This document shows positions 36,057 to 45,101 of a stretch of 46,324 bases of DNA, in pieces. The position numbers and the translations under genes were made by a program. Below the pieces are notes generated by a model. It worked only from the letters and a program-made list of their open reading frames with translations. It was not told the DNA's origin and did not search any database. Position 1 is the stretch's first letter. Each line of letters opens with the position of its first letter. Source of the DNA: a virus; the IMG/VR virus record IMGVR_UViG_3300005578_000002, positions 1 to 46,324 of that record. One strand, written 5' to 3'.

Positions 36057-36869
36057 TCAGGGGGTTGGGGCCGGGCTGGGTGGCACGGTGCAGATGATGA
36101 TCGCGCCGCCGCCCGGCTCGTCGACACGGGTGGGCGTGCCACCGTTGGCAGTGCAGTAGTCCGGGCCGGGCACGCCTTGCGGGCCGGTGTCGCCCCTCGG
36201 CCCCTGCGGTAGCGGCCCGGCGTCGACTGTGGTGCCGTCGGAGAAGGTCAGGATCAGATGATGGTTGGTGTCCTGGCTGGCGCCGGTGACGGAGACGCCG
36301 TTCGTACCGTCGGCACCGCCTGGGCCTCTCGCGCCGTCCTTGCCCGGTGGCCCTTGGCATTCGTTGTGCCCAGCGCACCAGGCATCCATCGCGGCTTGCA
36401 CCTCCTGCACGCTCGGCGGCTGGCTGCACCGATGCTGTGTGCACCAGGTGTTGACGGCCTGCTGCCAGTCCGAGGCGTTCGGCGAGACGACTACCACGCG
36501 CGGCGGCTCGCTCAGCACCGGGGTCGCGCTGGGCACCGGCTGCGCGGCCACCGAGGATGCCGACTCGCACACCGGGCCGGACAGCGCGCCGCTCCGGCAG
36601 GCCGCGCTGATCCGGCCGGCCAGCGTCTTGCCGTCCTGCGCCGCTGTAGCGTACGCGGAGGCGAGATCGTTGAGGTGCTGCACCTGCGTCGACTGGCTGG
36701 CGTTGTCGCTGCGCAGGCCGCTGATCTCGCCATCCTGGCTGCGGGAGTGGAACCAGATCAGCAGCACCGCGAGCACGACCAGCAGGAACCCCGCGAGCAG
36801 CACCGAGGTTACGTGCGCCCATCGCCTATCGACAGCGGTGGCCTTCGGCGCGTCCGAGCGGCGTATCAC
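36057..36869 (-). CDS. Membrane-anchored protein with collagen-like repeats
   Basis: 270 aa from the GTG at 36869 (GTGA overlap). Basic cytosolic start, one transmembrane helix (HVTSVLLAGFLLVVLAVLLI), a coiled region, four Cys around NTWCTQHRCSQPP and DAWCAGHNECQGP, then a collagen-like GXY run (GPPGKDGARGPGGADG, later GPRGDTGPQGVPGP). Resembles phage collagen-like fibres but membrane-bound; near the lysis genes it may act as a spanin-like or envelope protein. Function unknown. Confidence 0.7.
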   Translation of the reverse strand: MIRRSDAPKATAVDRRWAHVTSVLLAGFLLVVLAVLLIWFHSRSQDGEISGLRSDNASQSTQVQHLNDLASAYATAAQDGKTLAGRISAACRSGALSGPVCESASSVAAQPVPSATPVLSEPPRVVVVSPNASDWQQAVNTWCTQHRCSQPPSVQEVQAAMDAWCAGHNECQGPPGKDGARGPGGADGTNGVSVTGASQDTNHHLILTFSDGTTVDAGPLPQGPRGDTGPQGVPGPDYCTANGGTPTRVDEPGGGAIIICTVPPSPAPTP

Positions 36870-37063
36870 GGCGCGTCGCCATCCTTGGCGCGTCGCATCT
36901 CTTCGACCTGCCGCTGCAGCTCTTCCAGGGTGAACCTTTCCCGGGCGCGCGCTTCGATCTCTTGATCCCGCCGGCCCCGCTGGGACAGGTAGAACCGGTA
37001 CAGCCCGAACACCGACCCGAGCGCTGCGAGCACGAACGTGCCGAAAGTGGCGAGGCTGGTCAT
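36866..37063 (-). CDS. Small membrane protein with coiled coil (65 aa)
   Basis: MTSLATFGTFVLAALGSVFG is one membrane segment, followed by a charged helix (DQEIEARARERFTLEELQRQ). Fits a lysis-cassette accessory (holin or Rz-type) protein. ATGA overlap with the previous gene. Confidence 0.65.
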   Translation of the reverse strand: MTSLATFGTFVLAALGSVFGLYRFYLSQRGRRDQEIEARARERFTLEELQRQVEEMRRAKDGDAP

Positions 37064-37491
37064 GTCCACGCCTGGTCCCGGGAGTGGGCCGCCGCCCGGG
37101 CCGCGACGGCGGAGGCGACACACCACACCGCTGCCCAGCCGTTGACGGCCGCGATCAGCACCGGGTTGATCGGGGCCTGCAGCCGGATCCAGGCGTAGTC
37201 GGTCGAGTAGGCGAAATACAGGTACAGGGCGAACCCGAGGCCCCACCCGGCCATCCTTGGCCAGTGCCAGGCCGGGGTCCGCAGCGGCGGCAGGATCAGC
37301 AGCGCCGCGAGAATGAACAGCACGCCCCACAGCCACCAGGGCATCGGGTTTTGCCGCACGTAGTTCAGCGACGGCTGCCGCCGCCAGTCCGCTGGCCCCC
37401 ATCCGATCAGTACCCCGGCCATCAGCGATAGCCCTGCCGCCACTGCGCGTAGTGCGGCGGTCGCGGCAGCGTTGCCGGTCGGTATGCTCAC
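37060..37491 (-). CDS. Four-helix membrane protein of the lysis cassette
   Basis: 143 aa, GTG start, AGGAAGG upstream. Hydrophobic stretches: LRAVAAGLSLMAGVLIG, WWLWGVLFILAALLIL, MAGWGLGFALYLYFAY, VLIAAVNGWAAVWCVASAVA. May be a holin or antiholin; its role relative to the two-helix protein at 34626 is unclear. Confidence 0.7.
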   Translation of the reverse strand: MSIPTGNAAATAALRAVAAGLSLMAGVLIGWGPADWRRQPSLNYVRQNPMPWWLWGVLFILAALLILPPLRTPAWHWPRMAGWGLGFALYLYFAYSTDYAWIRLQAPINPVLIAAVNGWAAVWCVASAVAARAAAHSRDQAWT

Positions 37492-37587
37492 TTTTCAGCC
37501 TTCCTCGGCCCTTGCCGTTGGTCGGGGAAATGCCGAGGCGGACTCTCGACCTTCCTGTCTGGGGCTACACGCTCCGCCTCCTGATCG

Positions 37588-38133
37588 TCACGCCGCGTCG
37601 ACGAAGCTGACGGTGTAGTCGGTGTTCATCAGCTGCGCGGCGCCGGAGTGGTTGGCCCGGTAGAACCCGAACGTCTCGCCGGCGGCCAGGTAGCCGGTCC
37701 AATGGCAGGAGGCGCGGGTGACGCCGTTCCAGTCGACGTACCGGCCGGTATAGATGCGGCCGTCCCAGCCGTTGCGGGCCGGGGTCTGGATGCAGCCGCC
37801 GATCGCGACGTCGGCGGCGCTGCCGCGCGCGATCTGCAGCGTCAACGCCCAGATACCGGCTTTGACCACCACGCCGCCGGTGGTGTAGTAGCCGGGGTCG
37901 GAGCTGGGCACGGCCAGCGGGATCAGTGACACGTCGCCGTTGGTGACGGACACTTCGGTGACGCGCTTGGAATAGCTGAACGGGTCGCCGACCAGCGGGG
38001 TCCGCCTCGACGGGCCGGTGATGCTCGTCAGCGCTGCCTCGATGGCGCTGACCAGGGCGCTGCTGACGGCGGGCACGTCGTCGGCGTCGCCGAGTTCGGC
38101 GATCGGCAGGCCCCAGTCGCTGCTGGTGATCAT
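37588..38133 (-). CDS. Minor tail protein
   Basis: 181 aa. Starts MITSSDWGLPIAELGDADDV; C-terminal half is beta-rich (GVVVKAGIWALTLQIARGSA, WTGYLAAGETFGFYRAN), like C1q/TNF-like tail-tip modules. Placed after the DUF5047 protein, so a tail-tip component. Exact role unknown. Confidence 0.65.
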   Translation of the reverse strand: MITSSDWGLPIAELGDADDVPAVSSALVSAIEAALTSITGPSRRTPLVGDPFSYSKRVTEVSVTNGDVSLIPLAVPSSDPGYYTTGGVVVKAGIWALTLQIARGSAADVAIGGCIQTPARNGWDGRIYTGRYVDWNGVTRASCHWTGYLAAGETFGFYRANHSGAAQLMNTDYTVSFVDAA

Positions 38134-38141
38134 CGCGGCTC

Positions 38142-38399
38142 CTACTCGGTCGGGTAGTCGGGCAGGCCGGTCGGCACGCCGAGGCAGATCGGGGCGCCAG
38201 CGACGAACAGCACCCCGACGGGGTCACCGACCGCCGGCCGCGGCCCGTAGAACGGCATCTGCACGTACCGGCCGAGCACGGTCACCCCGAGCGGGTAGGG
38301 GTCGGTGGAGAATGCCACTTGGCCGGTGGCGTAGCCGAGGTCGCGGACTGGCTGCGGTATCGCGTCGGCCAGCCGCCGGATCCGCTGGTGGTCGGCCAT
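38142..38399 (-). CDS. Small tail-tip protein (85 aa)
   Basis: MADHQRIRRLADAIPQPVRD ... beta-rich second half (VTVLGRYVQMPFYGPRPAVG, GVLFVAGAPICLG). TGATG coupling with the DUF5047 gene. No family recognised. Confidence 0.65.
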   Translation of the reverse strand: MADHQRIRRLADAIPQPVRDLGYATGQVAFSTDPYPLGVTVLGRYVQMPFYGPRPAVGDPVGVLFVAGAPICLGVPTGLPDYPTE

Positions 38400-39550
38400 C
38401 AGAGTCCCAGCTCGCGCATCAGGTCCTCGTATCCGGTCGGCAGGACCGCCCGGCAGTGGATCTGCTGGGTGCCTTTCGGGGTGAGCGGCACGGTGAACGA
38501 CTCCACCACCCGCAGCTCGTCCGCGCCGGTGTCCGGGTCGGTGAGGGCCAGCACGTCGTCGGCTTCCAACGCCGCGTTGACCCCGGTGTCCATGGTCAGC
38601 GTGGAGGCGCGGCCGAGCAGCCGGGACAGGCCGACCATGGCCGCGGTGTTGGTCTGCGTCGGCGTGTAGAAGCTGGGGCTGGTCACCGTTTTCGGGCGGA
38701 ACCCGTACCACCCGTAGATCGAGTAGGGGTCGGCCGGGTCGGTATTGGCGGTCACGACCTGAGGCACGTACAGCCCGACCGCCGAGGAGTTCACGATGAC
38801 GGCGTTGAACAGGCCGGTGCGGTCCCGGGCGCGTTCGCTGTCCAGCAGCGCACCGCCGAGGCCGCCGGCCACCGCCCAGTCCGGGACCGAGTCGGGGTAG
38901 GCGACCGGGACTCGGCGGAGCATTCCGAGCCCGTCCGGCCGGAAGAACACCTGCACCGTGCCGGAAGTGCATAGTTTCCCGACCGCGGCTTCCCGGTCGT
39001 TGTCGTCCCAGTACACCAGCCCGACCGGGGTGGTGGCGCTCATGTCTACCGAGGCCCAGCCGGGGAACGGGTAGGCCGGGTTCGGCCAGCCACCTTCGGT
39101 CAGGCGTTTGATCTCGGCCCACGTCGGGTTGGTCGGGATCACCACCGGCTCGCCGGTGTAGGGGTTGCCGAGCTTGTTGGCCTGCACCTGCGCCCACCGG
39201 TCCCGCCCGGTCAACGACAGCTGCCCGTCCCGGCCCTTGGTGAGGGCGTCGGTGTCCACCCCGAACACGCCCACCGGCACCGTCTCGATAGACCGGTCGA
39301 TGTAGCGGACGGTTTGGGTGACGCTGATCTCCGCGCCCGGCGCGCCGAGCTGATCGGCGGTCACCGTACCCGGCGGCACGGTCAGGGCCAGGATGCGGCG
39401 GCAGGACGCCGAACCGTCCACGGTGACCGTGCCGTCCTCAATGTCGAGGGCGACGTCATCGACCGCGCCCGGGTTGTGAAGGGTCGCGGTGTACCAGACC
39501 GCACGCCAGGTGCCGATGGCCTTCAGGTACAGCGGTGTCACGGGCCACAT
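38399..39550 (-). CDS. DUF5047-type minor tail protein
   Basis: 383 aa. N-terminal MWPVTPLYLKAIGTWRAVWY, then CRRILALTVPPGTVT; central VPVGVFGVDTDALTKGRDGQ and SLTGRDRW; C-terminal LTDPDTGADELRVVESFTVP. This matches the DUF5047 tail proteins of Streptomyces phages (distal tail or hub protein). Located in the tail-tip block. Confidence 0.8.
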   Translation of the reverse strand: MWPVTPLYLKAIGTWRAVWYTATLHNPGAVDDVALDIEDGTVTVDGSASCRRILALTVPPGTVTADQLGAPGAEISVTQTVRYIDRSIETVPVGVFGVDTDALTKGRDGQLSLTGRDRWAQVQANKLGNPYTGEPVVIPTNPTWAEIKRLTEGGWPNPAYPFPGWASVDMSATTPVGLVYWDDNDREAAVGKLCTSGTVQVFFRPDGLGMLRRVPVAYPDSVPDWAVAGGLGGALLDSERARDRTGLFNAVIVNSSAVGLYVPQVVTANTDPADPYSIYGWYGFRPKTVTSPSFYTPTQTNTAAMVGLSRLLGRASTLTMDTGVNAALEADDVLALTDPDTGADELRVVESFTVPLTPKGTQQIHCRAVLPTGYEDLMRELGL

Positions 39551-39551
39551 G

Positions 39552-40394
39552 TCAGGTGCCCGGAATCCCGGTCAGCCGGCCCCGGAAGGTCCGGTACTTC
39601 GCCTTCGAGTCGGCGAAGGTCGGGTCCTGCGCCAAGGAGTCGGCGAACGTACGCTGCGGCTGCACCCCGCCGGCCGGGCGGCCCACCTCGACACACGGCA
39701 GCGTCCAGATCCGGCCGGCGTCGCCGAACCGGGTGGCTGATCGGCGGGCACGGTCGATGTCGCCCACCCACACCCACCGGTAGACGTACTCGCCGGTGAA
39801 CGGGTAGATCACCTGCAGCAGCAGCGGCGCCTCGTCCTGGAAGAGCTGCTCGAGCGCGGTGCGTTCGGTGCTCGTGGTGGTGCGGAGCAGCATCTGGAAC
39901 GACGCCGCCTTCCGCCGCCCGTCGGTGACCGGGATCCCGTACTCAGAGCTCAGCACGTCATGCACGGTGCCGGAGGACCGGAACTGCTCGGTATCGATCA
40001 GCTTCACCGTCACCCGGCAGGACAGCGACGGCACCCCCGGGTGGACCAGCCACGGCCCATCCGCCGCCAGGGTCACCGAGTCCGATGTCAATAGTTGCGT
40101 GCCGGTGTCGGGTGTCCAGATCCACCGGTTCGGCACGTTGAACTGCGCCTCATAGTCCCAGCCGACCCACGACCCGCCGACCGGGACCGCCGGCTCGGCG
40201 GTGCGGACCGGCACCGGGTGGTTGTCCGGGCCGTACCGGTAGACCGTGCCGGACACGGCCGAGGCCTGGTACAGCTCCAACCGCACCCGCGGCGGGCTGT
40301 TGGCTGGCTCGGGGATGGCGGTCAGCCGCGGCCCGGTCGGGGTGCCGGGGTAGGCGTCCGGCCCCGGGTAGAAGCCGGGATACAGGCCGCCCAT
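39552..40394 (-). CDS. Distal-tail-like minor tail protein
   Basis: 280 aa, directly after the tape measure as is usual for Dit-type proteins that cap the tail tube. Beta-rich (PPRVRLELYQASAVSGTVYR, QFNVPNRWIWTPDTGTQLLT, IYPFTGEYVYRWVWVGDIDR). Starts with a Gly/Pro/Tyr-rich stretch (YPGFYPGPDAYPG). TGATG coupling. Confidence 0.7.
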   Translation of the reverse strand: MGGLYPGFYPGPDAYPGTPTGPRLTAIPEPANSPPRVRLELYQASAVSGTVYRYGPDNHPVPVRTAEPAVPVGGSWVGWDYEAQFNVPNRWIWTPDTGTQLLTSDSVTLAADGPWLVHPGVPSLSCRVTVKLIDTEQFRSSGTVHDVLSSEYGIPVTDGRRKAASFQMLLRTTTSTERTALEQLFQDEAPLLLQVIYPFTGEYVYRWVWVGDIDRARRSATRFGDAGRIWTLPCVEVGRPAGGVQPQRTFADSLAQDPTFADSKAKYRTFRGRLTGIPGT

Positions 40395-43300
40395 CAGCCG
40401 GCCCGTCCGGTCACGAGGACGTGCCGCAGCTCATCGATCACGCCCTGCAGCTCCTTGTCGACGTACTTGGTGGTGGCCCACGTCTTGCCGTCGGCCTGCA
40501 CGACGACGGGCCGGCCGGCCAGCCGCGCGAGTTGCAGGGTGGCGTTGATCATCGCCTTCTCGGTGCGGGCCGACTGCGCCGCGTAGCGGGCCGCCGCTTG
40601 CCGGTCGGCGGCGATCTGCGACCCGAACGCGACGTTTCCGGCGAGGCTGCCGCCGCCCTGCGCCGAGGCGGTGAACGCCGAGTAGGCCTTCACCACCTGC
40701 GCCAGGTCCGTCTTGCTCGCGCCCGCGAGGGCATCCAGGCCGGAGTTCGGGCCGCCCGCGGCGAGCGCCTGGATCAGCGCCGACGGGGCGCCGGCCTTGC
40801 CGAGCCGGGTCAGCTCGCCGGCGAACCGCTGATTGGTGGCGGTGCCGTACCGCAGCGCGGCCAGCATCGAGGCCGGGTCGCCGAACTTGGTGAGGTCGAT
40901 CTGCCCGGTCAGGCTGGACAGCACCCCGGACGCGAACTGGCTGCGGGCCTGCACGACGTTGGCCAGGTCGGTCTTCACCGCGGCGATCTTCGCCTGCAGC
41001 CCCTTCAGCTGGAACGCATCGTCCACCGCCGCCGACAGCAGCCGCACCGCCGAGCGGACGTCCGGGATTTGGCCCCGGATGTAGGAGGCGATGCCGACCA
41101 CCGACCCGCCGCCGGCGGTGACCGTGACCGGCACCGGCTGCGGGGCTTTCGACCCGCCCGCGTAGGCCGGCACCGACGGCCCCGCGGGCAGCATCCGCTT
41201 CGACTGGTCGTGCGGGTAGATGTCGAGCTTGTTGCCCTGCTTGTGGCCGAGTTCCCATCCCTGCTCGTTCATGGTGAACCAGCCGTCCGGCACGCCGCCC
41301 GGCCCGGAGCCTGCCGCGTTCGCGGGCGCGTGGCCACCAGGGAAGGTGACCCGGCCGCCGGCCCGGGCCGCAGCGTCGGCCAACGCCCGGCCGAGGTCCT
41401 GGTTGTCGATGCTGATCAGCACCTTGGCCCGGGCGGTCCGGCCGTTGATCGCGTCGAGCTGCCGCTGGATCGCCGATAGCCGCGGGGTGGCCGCACCGTC
41501 GTTGACGACCACTGCGGCGGTGGCCCGGGTGTTCAGCGCGTCGAGCTGCCTCTTCAGCGCAGCAGCCTTGGCCTTCGCCGCCGTGTCGTCCACGTCCGGG
41601 TGGGCGACGGGCTTGATAGCGCCGATCGAGCCCAGCGCCTTGATCAGCGCGTCAGTGGCTTTCGCGTCCAGGTGCAGCGCGGCGGCCTGCTTGCGGATAG
41701 CGGCCTCGTTGCGGGTGAGCTCGGCGTTGCCGGCCTGCAGCCCGGCGGTCTGCCCATCGGTGGCCGCGACCTGATCGGCGATGGCCTGCGCGTGCGCCTT
41801 CGCGGCGTCGATGATTTGGACCAGCGTCTCGCGGTTCTTCCGGCCAGCTGAGCTGTTCTGGTCCAGCGACCGGCCGTTCTGCTTCACGCTCGCGGTCAGC
41901 GAGTCCAGGGAGTCGAGGAACGCGTTCTGCGTGGTTTCGACGCTCTCGTTGATCCCGTTCAGCGCGTCCCAGGATTGCTTGAGCAGGTCCGCGGCCGTCT
42001 TCTGCGCCTCCAGCTTCTGGGTGGTGTCGTCCACCTTGTCCCCGACGCTGGTCTGCGTCTCGACCAGGTTCCCGCCGGCATCCACCACGTACTGGGTGCT
42101 CACCCCCAGCGCGTCCAGGGCGGTCTTGTTCTCCCCGATCGCGGCGGCCGACTTGCCCTGCGCCTCGGCCTCGTTCTTCGCGGCTTGCACGGCGGAGTTG
42201 AGCTGCTTGTTGTTGCTGCCGATCGCGTCGCGGAGCTTGTAGTAGGCGGCTGCGGATCCGTCGGTGTCGCCGGTCACGTTGTCCGACGACGCCCCGGAGG
42301 CGTCCATCGCGCTTTTCCACTCGACCAAGGCGCTGTTCACTCGGCCCAGGGCGGCGCTGTTGCCCAGCGCGGCGTCAGTGACGTCGCCCAGGCTGATCCC
42401 GAACTTGCGGGCCGCGTCATAGGCACCGGCGTGCTGCAACGCACTCACAGCCTGCTGCCGCACGTTCTCGGCGATCGCGCCGTTATCCCGCTCCAGCGCG
42501 GAGGTGTAGTCATCGATGGCCTGCCGGTTGGCCTGCACGGCGGCCTGGTGCTTCTGCCAGGCGTAGGCGGCCACCCCGAGCGCCACCCCGAGCCCGCCGA
42601 GCGCGAGCGTCGCCGGGCTGATGTTGCCGACCATCCCGGACCCGAGCGTCGAGGCCACGGTAGCGGCCCGGTACGCCTTCACCGTCACCACATCTATCGC
42701 CGCGCTGACCGCCCGGACGGCGGTGGTGGCGATGGTGTAGCCCTTCCACGCCGCCCACATGCCGAGCACGACTGTGCCGACCACCTGCACCGTGCCCCGG
42801 TGCGCCTCCAGCAGGTGCGCCACGTCGCCGAGCCCGGCCGCCGCGACGCCGAGGGTGCCGGCCAGCAGGTGCCAGGCCGGTATGAACACCCCGGCCAGCT
42901 CATGCTCCAACGGCTCCAGGGTGTGCTGGGTCCGGCTGATCGCGTGCGGCAGGTTGTCGCCGAGCCAGAACGTCGCCTCGGCCAGCGCGGGCTGGACCTT
43001 GCCGTTCAGGTCGACCGCCCAGGAGGTGAATTCCTTCCGCAGCTGGGTGCCGGCCGCGGACAGGCCCCGGTTCATGGTGTTGGCGTACTTCTGCACGTCG
43101 CCGGCCTGCAGCCGCTTGGTGAACATGTCCAGCGAGGCGGCGCCGCCGTGGGCGAAGTCGAACACCGCCAGCCGGGCCCGGTTCCCGAACGCGATCTGCA
43201 CGTCCTGCGCGAACTGCTTGGGCGAAAGCCGCTCCTGCGCCCGGTGCAGCTGCTCCACCACGACCGGCAGGCCCCGGAACTTGCCTTGGGCGTCCCAGGC

Positions 43301-44344
43301 GTTGACGCCGAGCTCGGCCATCGCGGTCTTCGCGGCCTTCGACACCGGTGCCAGCCGGGTCAACATGTTCGCGAACGCGGTTCCGCCGATGCTGCCCTCA
43401 TGCCCGGACTTGGCCATCAGCACCAACGCCGCCGACGTGGTGGTGACATCCACCCCGACCGCGCGGGCGGTCGGCCCGGCGTACTTCATGCCTTCGCTGA
43501 GCTCGACCAGGCCACCGGCGGCCGAGTTCGCGGCAGCGGCGAGGACGTTGGCGACGTGGCCGGCCTGCTCGGCCGGCAGCCGGAAGTCATCCAGCACCCG
43601 GCCCTCGATCACGGCGGCGTCGGCCAGCTTCACGTGCGCGGCAGCGGCCAGCAGCAGCGACGGCCGGGCGGCTGCCATGGCCCGGTCCAGCGAGATGCCG
43701 GACTTCACCAGGTCATTGATCGCATCGGCGGCGTCGACAGCGGTCGCGCCGGGCACCGTCAGGTCCTTACCGAGCCCCACCGCGGTGGCGCGGACCTTCA
43801 CCATCTGCTCGTCGCTGGCCTGCGCCGCGGCCTGCACCGCGTTCAGCGACCTGGTCAGCTCGTTACCGGCCTGGAACTCCTCCAGCCCCTTACGGGCCAG
43901 CTCGAACACCCCGAACGCCAACCCGAGCTTGCCGAGCGTCTCCAGGGCGCGCAGCGCGTTCTGCCGCGTCCGCACCAGCCCGCCCGGGTCCGGCGGGATC
44001 CGCATCGCGGCCAGCCGGTCCTGCGCCCGCAGCAGGCTCGCCTCCGCCGAGGCTAGCCGGGCGGTGTTGCCGGTCCCGGCGGCGACCAGGGTGTTGTACC
44101 GCTCCTGCGCCGCCACCACCGAGAGCTGCGCGGCCCGCAGCCGGGTGTTCTCCGTGGAGAGGGTCGCGGCGGCCTTCCCCGCGCCGGCCAGCCGCTGCTC
44201 GGTTTTGCCGAGCGCCGCGCCGGCCTTCGTCGCCGACTCGCCGGTCAGATCCAGCGACCGCTTCGCGCCCATGACGCCGCGGTCGAACGCCGCCCCGCCC
44301 TCGAGACGCAGGTAGCCGACGAGTTCACCGACCGAGTAGGCCAC
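40394..44344 (-). CDS. Tape measure protein
   Basis: 1316 aa. It sets tail length; at about 0.15 nm per residue the tail would be near 195 nm. Residues about 150-480 hold the TP901-type tape-measure core (ATAVDAADAINDLVKSGISL ... AGPTARAVGVDVTTTSAALV ... NMLTRLAPVSKAAKTAMAEL). Two to three membrane-like helices follow (GTVQVVGTVVLGMWAAWKGY), then long coiled coil. A GTG start 4 bp after the chaperone stop. Confidence 0.93.
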   Translation of the reverse strand: MAYSVGELVGYLRLEGGAAFDRGVMGAKRSLDLTGESATKAGAALGKTEQRLAGAGKAAATLSTENTRLRAAQLSVVAAQERYNTLVAAGTGNTARLASAEASLLRAQDRLAAMRIPPDPGGLVRTRQNALRALETLGKLGLAFGVFELARKGLEEFQAGNELTRSLNAVQAAAQASDEQMVKVRATAVGLGKDLTVPGATAVDAADAINDLVKSGISLDRAMAAARPSLLLAAAAHVKLADAAVIEGRVLDDFRLPAEQAGHVANVLAAAANSAAGGLVELSEGMKYAGPTARAVGVDVTTTSAALVLMAKSGHEGSIGGTAFANMLTRLAPVSKAAKTAMAELGVNAWDAQGKFRGLPVVVEQLHRAQERLSPKQFAQDVQIAFGNRARLAVFDFAHGGAASLDMFTKRLQAGDVQKYANTMNRGLSAAGTQLRKEFTSWAVDLNGKVQPALAEATFWLGDNLPHAISRTQHTLEPLEHELAGVFIPAWHLLAGTLGVAAAGLGDVAHLLEAHRGTVQVVGTVVLGMWAAWKGYTIATTAVRAVSAAIDVVTVKAYRAATVASTLGSGMVGNISPATLALGGLGVALGVAAYAWQKHQAAVQANRQAIDDYTSALERDNGAIAENVRQQAVSALQHAGAYDAARKFGISLGDVTDAALGNSAALGRVNSALVEWKSAMDASGASSDNVTGDTDGSAAAYYKLRDAIGSNNKQLNSAVQAAKNEAEAQGKSAAAIGENKTALDALGVSTQYVVDAGGNLVETQTSVGDKVDDTTQKLEAQKTAADLLKQSWDALNGINESVETTQNAFLDSLDSLTASVKQNGRSLDQNSSAGRKNRETLVQIIDAAKAHAQAIADQVAATDGQTAGLQAGNAELTRNEAAIRKQAAALHLDAKATDALIKALGSIGAIKPVAHPDVDDTAAKAKAAALKRQLDALNTRATAAVVVNDGAATPRLSAIQRQLDAINGRTARAKVLISIDNQDLGRALADAAARAGGRVTFPGGHAPANAAGSGPGGVPDGWFTMNEQGWELGHKQGNKLDIYPHDQSKRMLPAGPSVPAYAGGSKAPQPVPVTVTAGGGSVVGIASYIRGQIPDVRSAVRLLSAAVDDAFQLKGLQAKIAAVKTDLANVVQARSQFASGVLSSLTGQIDLTKFGDPASMLAALRYGTATNQRFAGELTRLGKAGAPSALIQALAAGGPNSGLDALAGASKTDLAQVVKAYSAFTASAQGGGSLAGNVAFGSQIAADRQAAARYAAQSARTEKAMINATLQLARLAGRPVVVQADGKTWATTKYVDKELQGVIDELRHVLVTGRAG

Positions 44345-44347
44345 GGG

Positions 44348-45021
44348 TCACCCGCCTTCCGGGGTCGGCTGCTTGGCTTGGGCGGCGATGTGGCGGGCCA
44401 GCCGGGAGTCGGTCATCAGCAGCCCCGCGATCCGGGCCTGCAGCCAGCGCTTCGGGCGGGTGGTGAGGATGCCGGAGTGGACGTCGATGCCGTACTCGGA
44501 ATGCAGGTCCGGCTCGATCAGCGCCCACTGCTCGAGCAGACCGGCCCAGGTCAGCCGGCTTTCTTGGCCGGTGACCTCTTCCGGGGCGTCGTAGAAGTCC
44601 GGGATGCCGTCGATGACTTCGCCGCCCGCGTACGAGTCGAGGTCGAACGGCTCGGGCCCGGCGGGGCCGGTGCTTTTCCCCCCGACTCCCACCAGGAGAC
44701 CGCGAGATCCTCGACGCCGAGCTGCCAGTAGAACGCGGTCACCCCGGCGTGCCGCAGTTCCGAGGGCCGGACCCCGCCGTCGATCATCGTCTGGTAGGCG
44801 TCGCTGAGGCTGAGCTTGACCATCTCCATCTCAGACATGATGTCGTCGTCGGGGACAGCCGCGCCGGCCTCACGCGCCCGCACACGCGCGATATTGGCCT
44901 GATTGACCTCCTGCAGCCTGAGCCAGGTCGCGGCGTCGCACTCGGTCACCTCGTACACGGTGCCGCCGATCGGCAGCTTCAGGATCGGGGCGTCGAGGGT
45001 GTCGCGGAGGTCGGTCAGCAT
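44348..45021 (-). CDS. Tail assembly chaperone GT (made by -1 frameshift)
   Basis: Predicted fusion of the upstream chaperone with the overlapping frame 44348-44680. The shift would occur at GGGAAAA (44680-44674), joining ...WWESGGK to STGPAGPEPFDLDSYAGGEV.... The downstream frame encodes a compact helical domain (LLEQWALIEPDLHSEYGIDV, RWLQARIAGLLMTDSRLARH) with no ribosome-binding site of its own. The G and GT proteins chaperone the tape measure in nearly all siphophages. Confidence 0.82.
44551..45021 (-). CDS. Tail assembly chaperone G
   Basis: 156 aa if read without frameshift. Real sequence ends at about WWESGGK; the remainder (APAPPGPSRSTSTRTRAAKS...) is the unshifted tail. Body: LRDTLDAPILKLPIGGTVYEV, TECDAATWLRLQEVNQANIA, EMVKLSLSDAYQTMIDGGVR, as in actinophage G chaperones. 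ATG at 45021. Confidence 0.88.
   Translation of the reverse strand: MLTDLRDTLDAPILKLPIGGTVYEVTECDAATWLRLQEVNQANIARVRAREAGAAVPDDDIMSEMEMVKLSLSDAYQTMIDGGVRPSELRHAGVTAFYWQLGVEDLAVSWWESGGKAPAPPGPSRSTSTRTRAAKSSTASRTSTTPRKRSPAKKAG
44674..44683 (-). other. -1 ribosomal frameshift slippery site (GGGGGGAAAA)
   Basis: Read on the minus strand, GGGGGGAAAAGC contains the heptamer G-GGA-AAA, allowing tandem slippage of two tRNAs. It lies where the two chaperone frames overlap. Confidence 0.85.
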
Positions 45022-45052
45022 CAGGCACCTTTCGGTCAGGGTGGGTTGAGAC

Positions 45053-45094
45053 GGGCGGCCCGCGCCGTGAGTGGCCGTCAGGCGCGTGCCGCCC
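45053..45094 (-). terminator. Hairpin after major tail gene (attenuator)
   Basis: 14-bp arms with one mismatch (GGGCGGCCCGCGCC against GGGCGGCACGCGCC), 14-base loop, right after the major tail stop at 45102. Probably lets the abundant tail protein be made in excess over the downstream chaperones. Confidence 0.65.
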
Positions 45095-45101
45095 GTAGCA
45101 G

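Noticed and set aside
40080-40095. AACTATTGACA, identical to the promoter extended -35, inside the tail gene at 39552-40394
   Set aside because: No -10 hexamer lies 16-18 bp downstream, no leader or start follows, and the bases are used as codons, so it is probably a chance match.
41975-44056. Very long plus-strand open frame opposite the tape measure
   Set aside because: Composition of a shadow (Arg, Gly, His-rich), no ribosome-binding site and no family signature.
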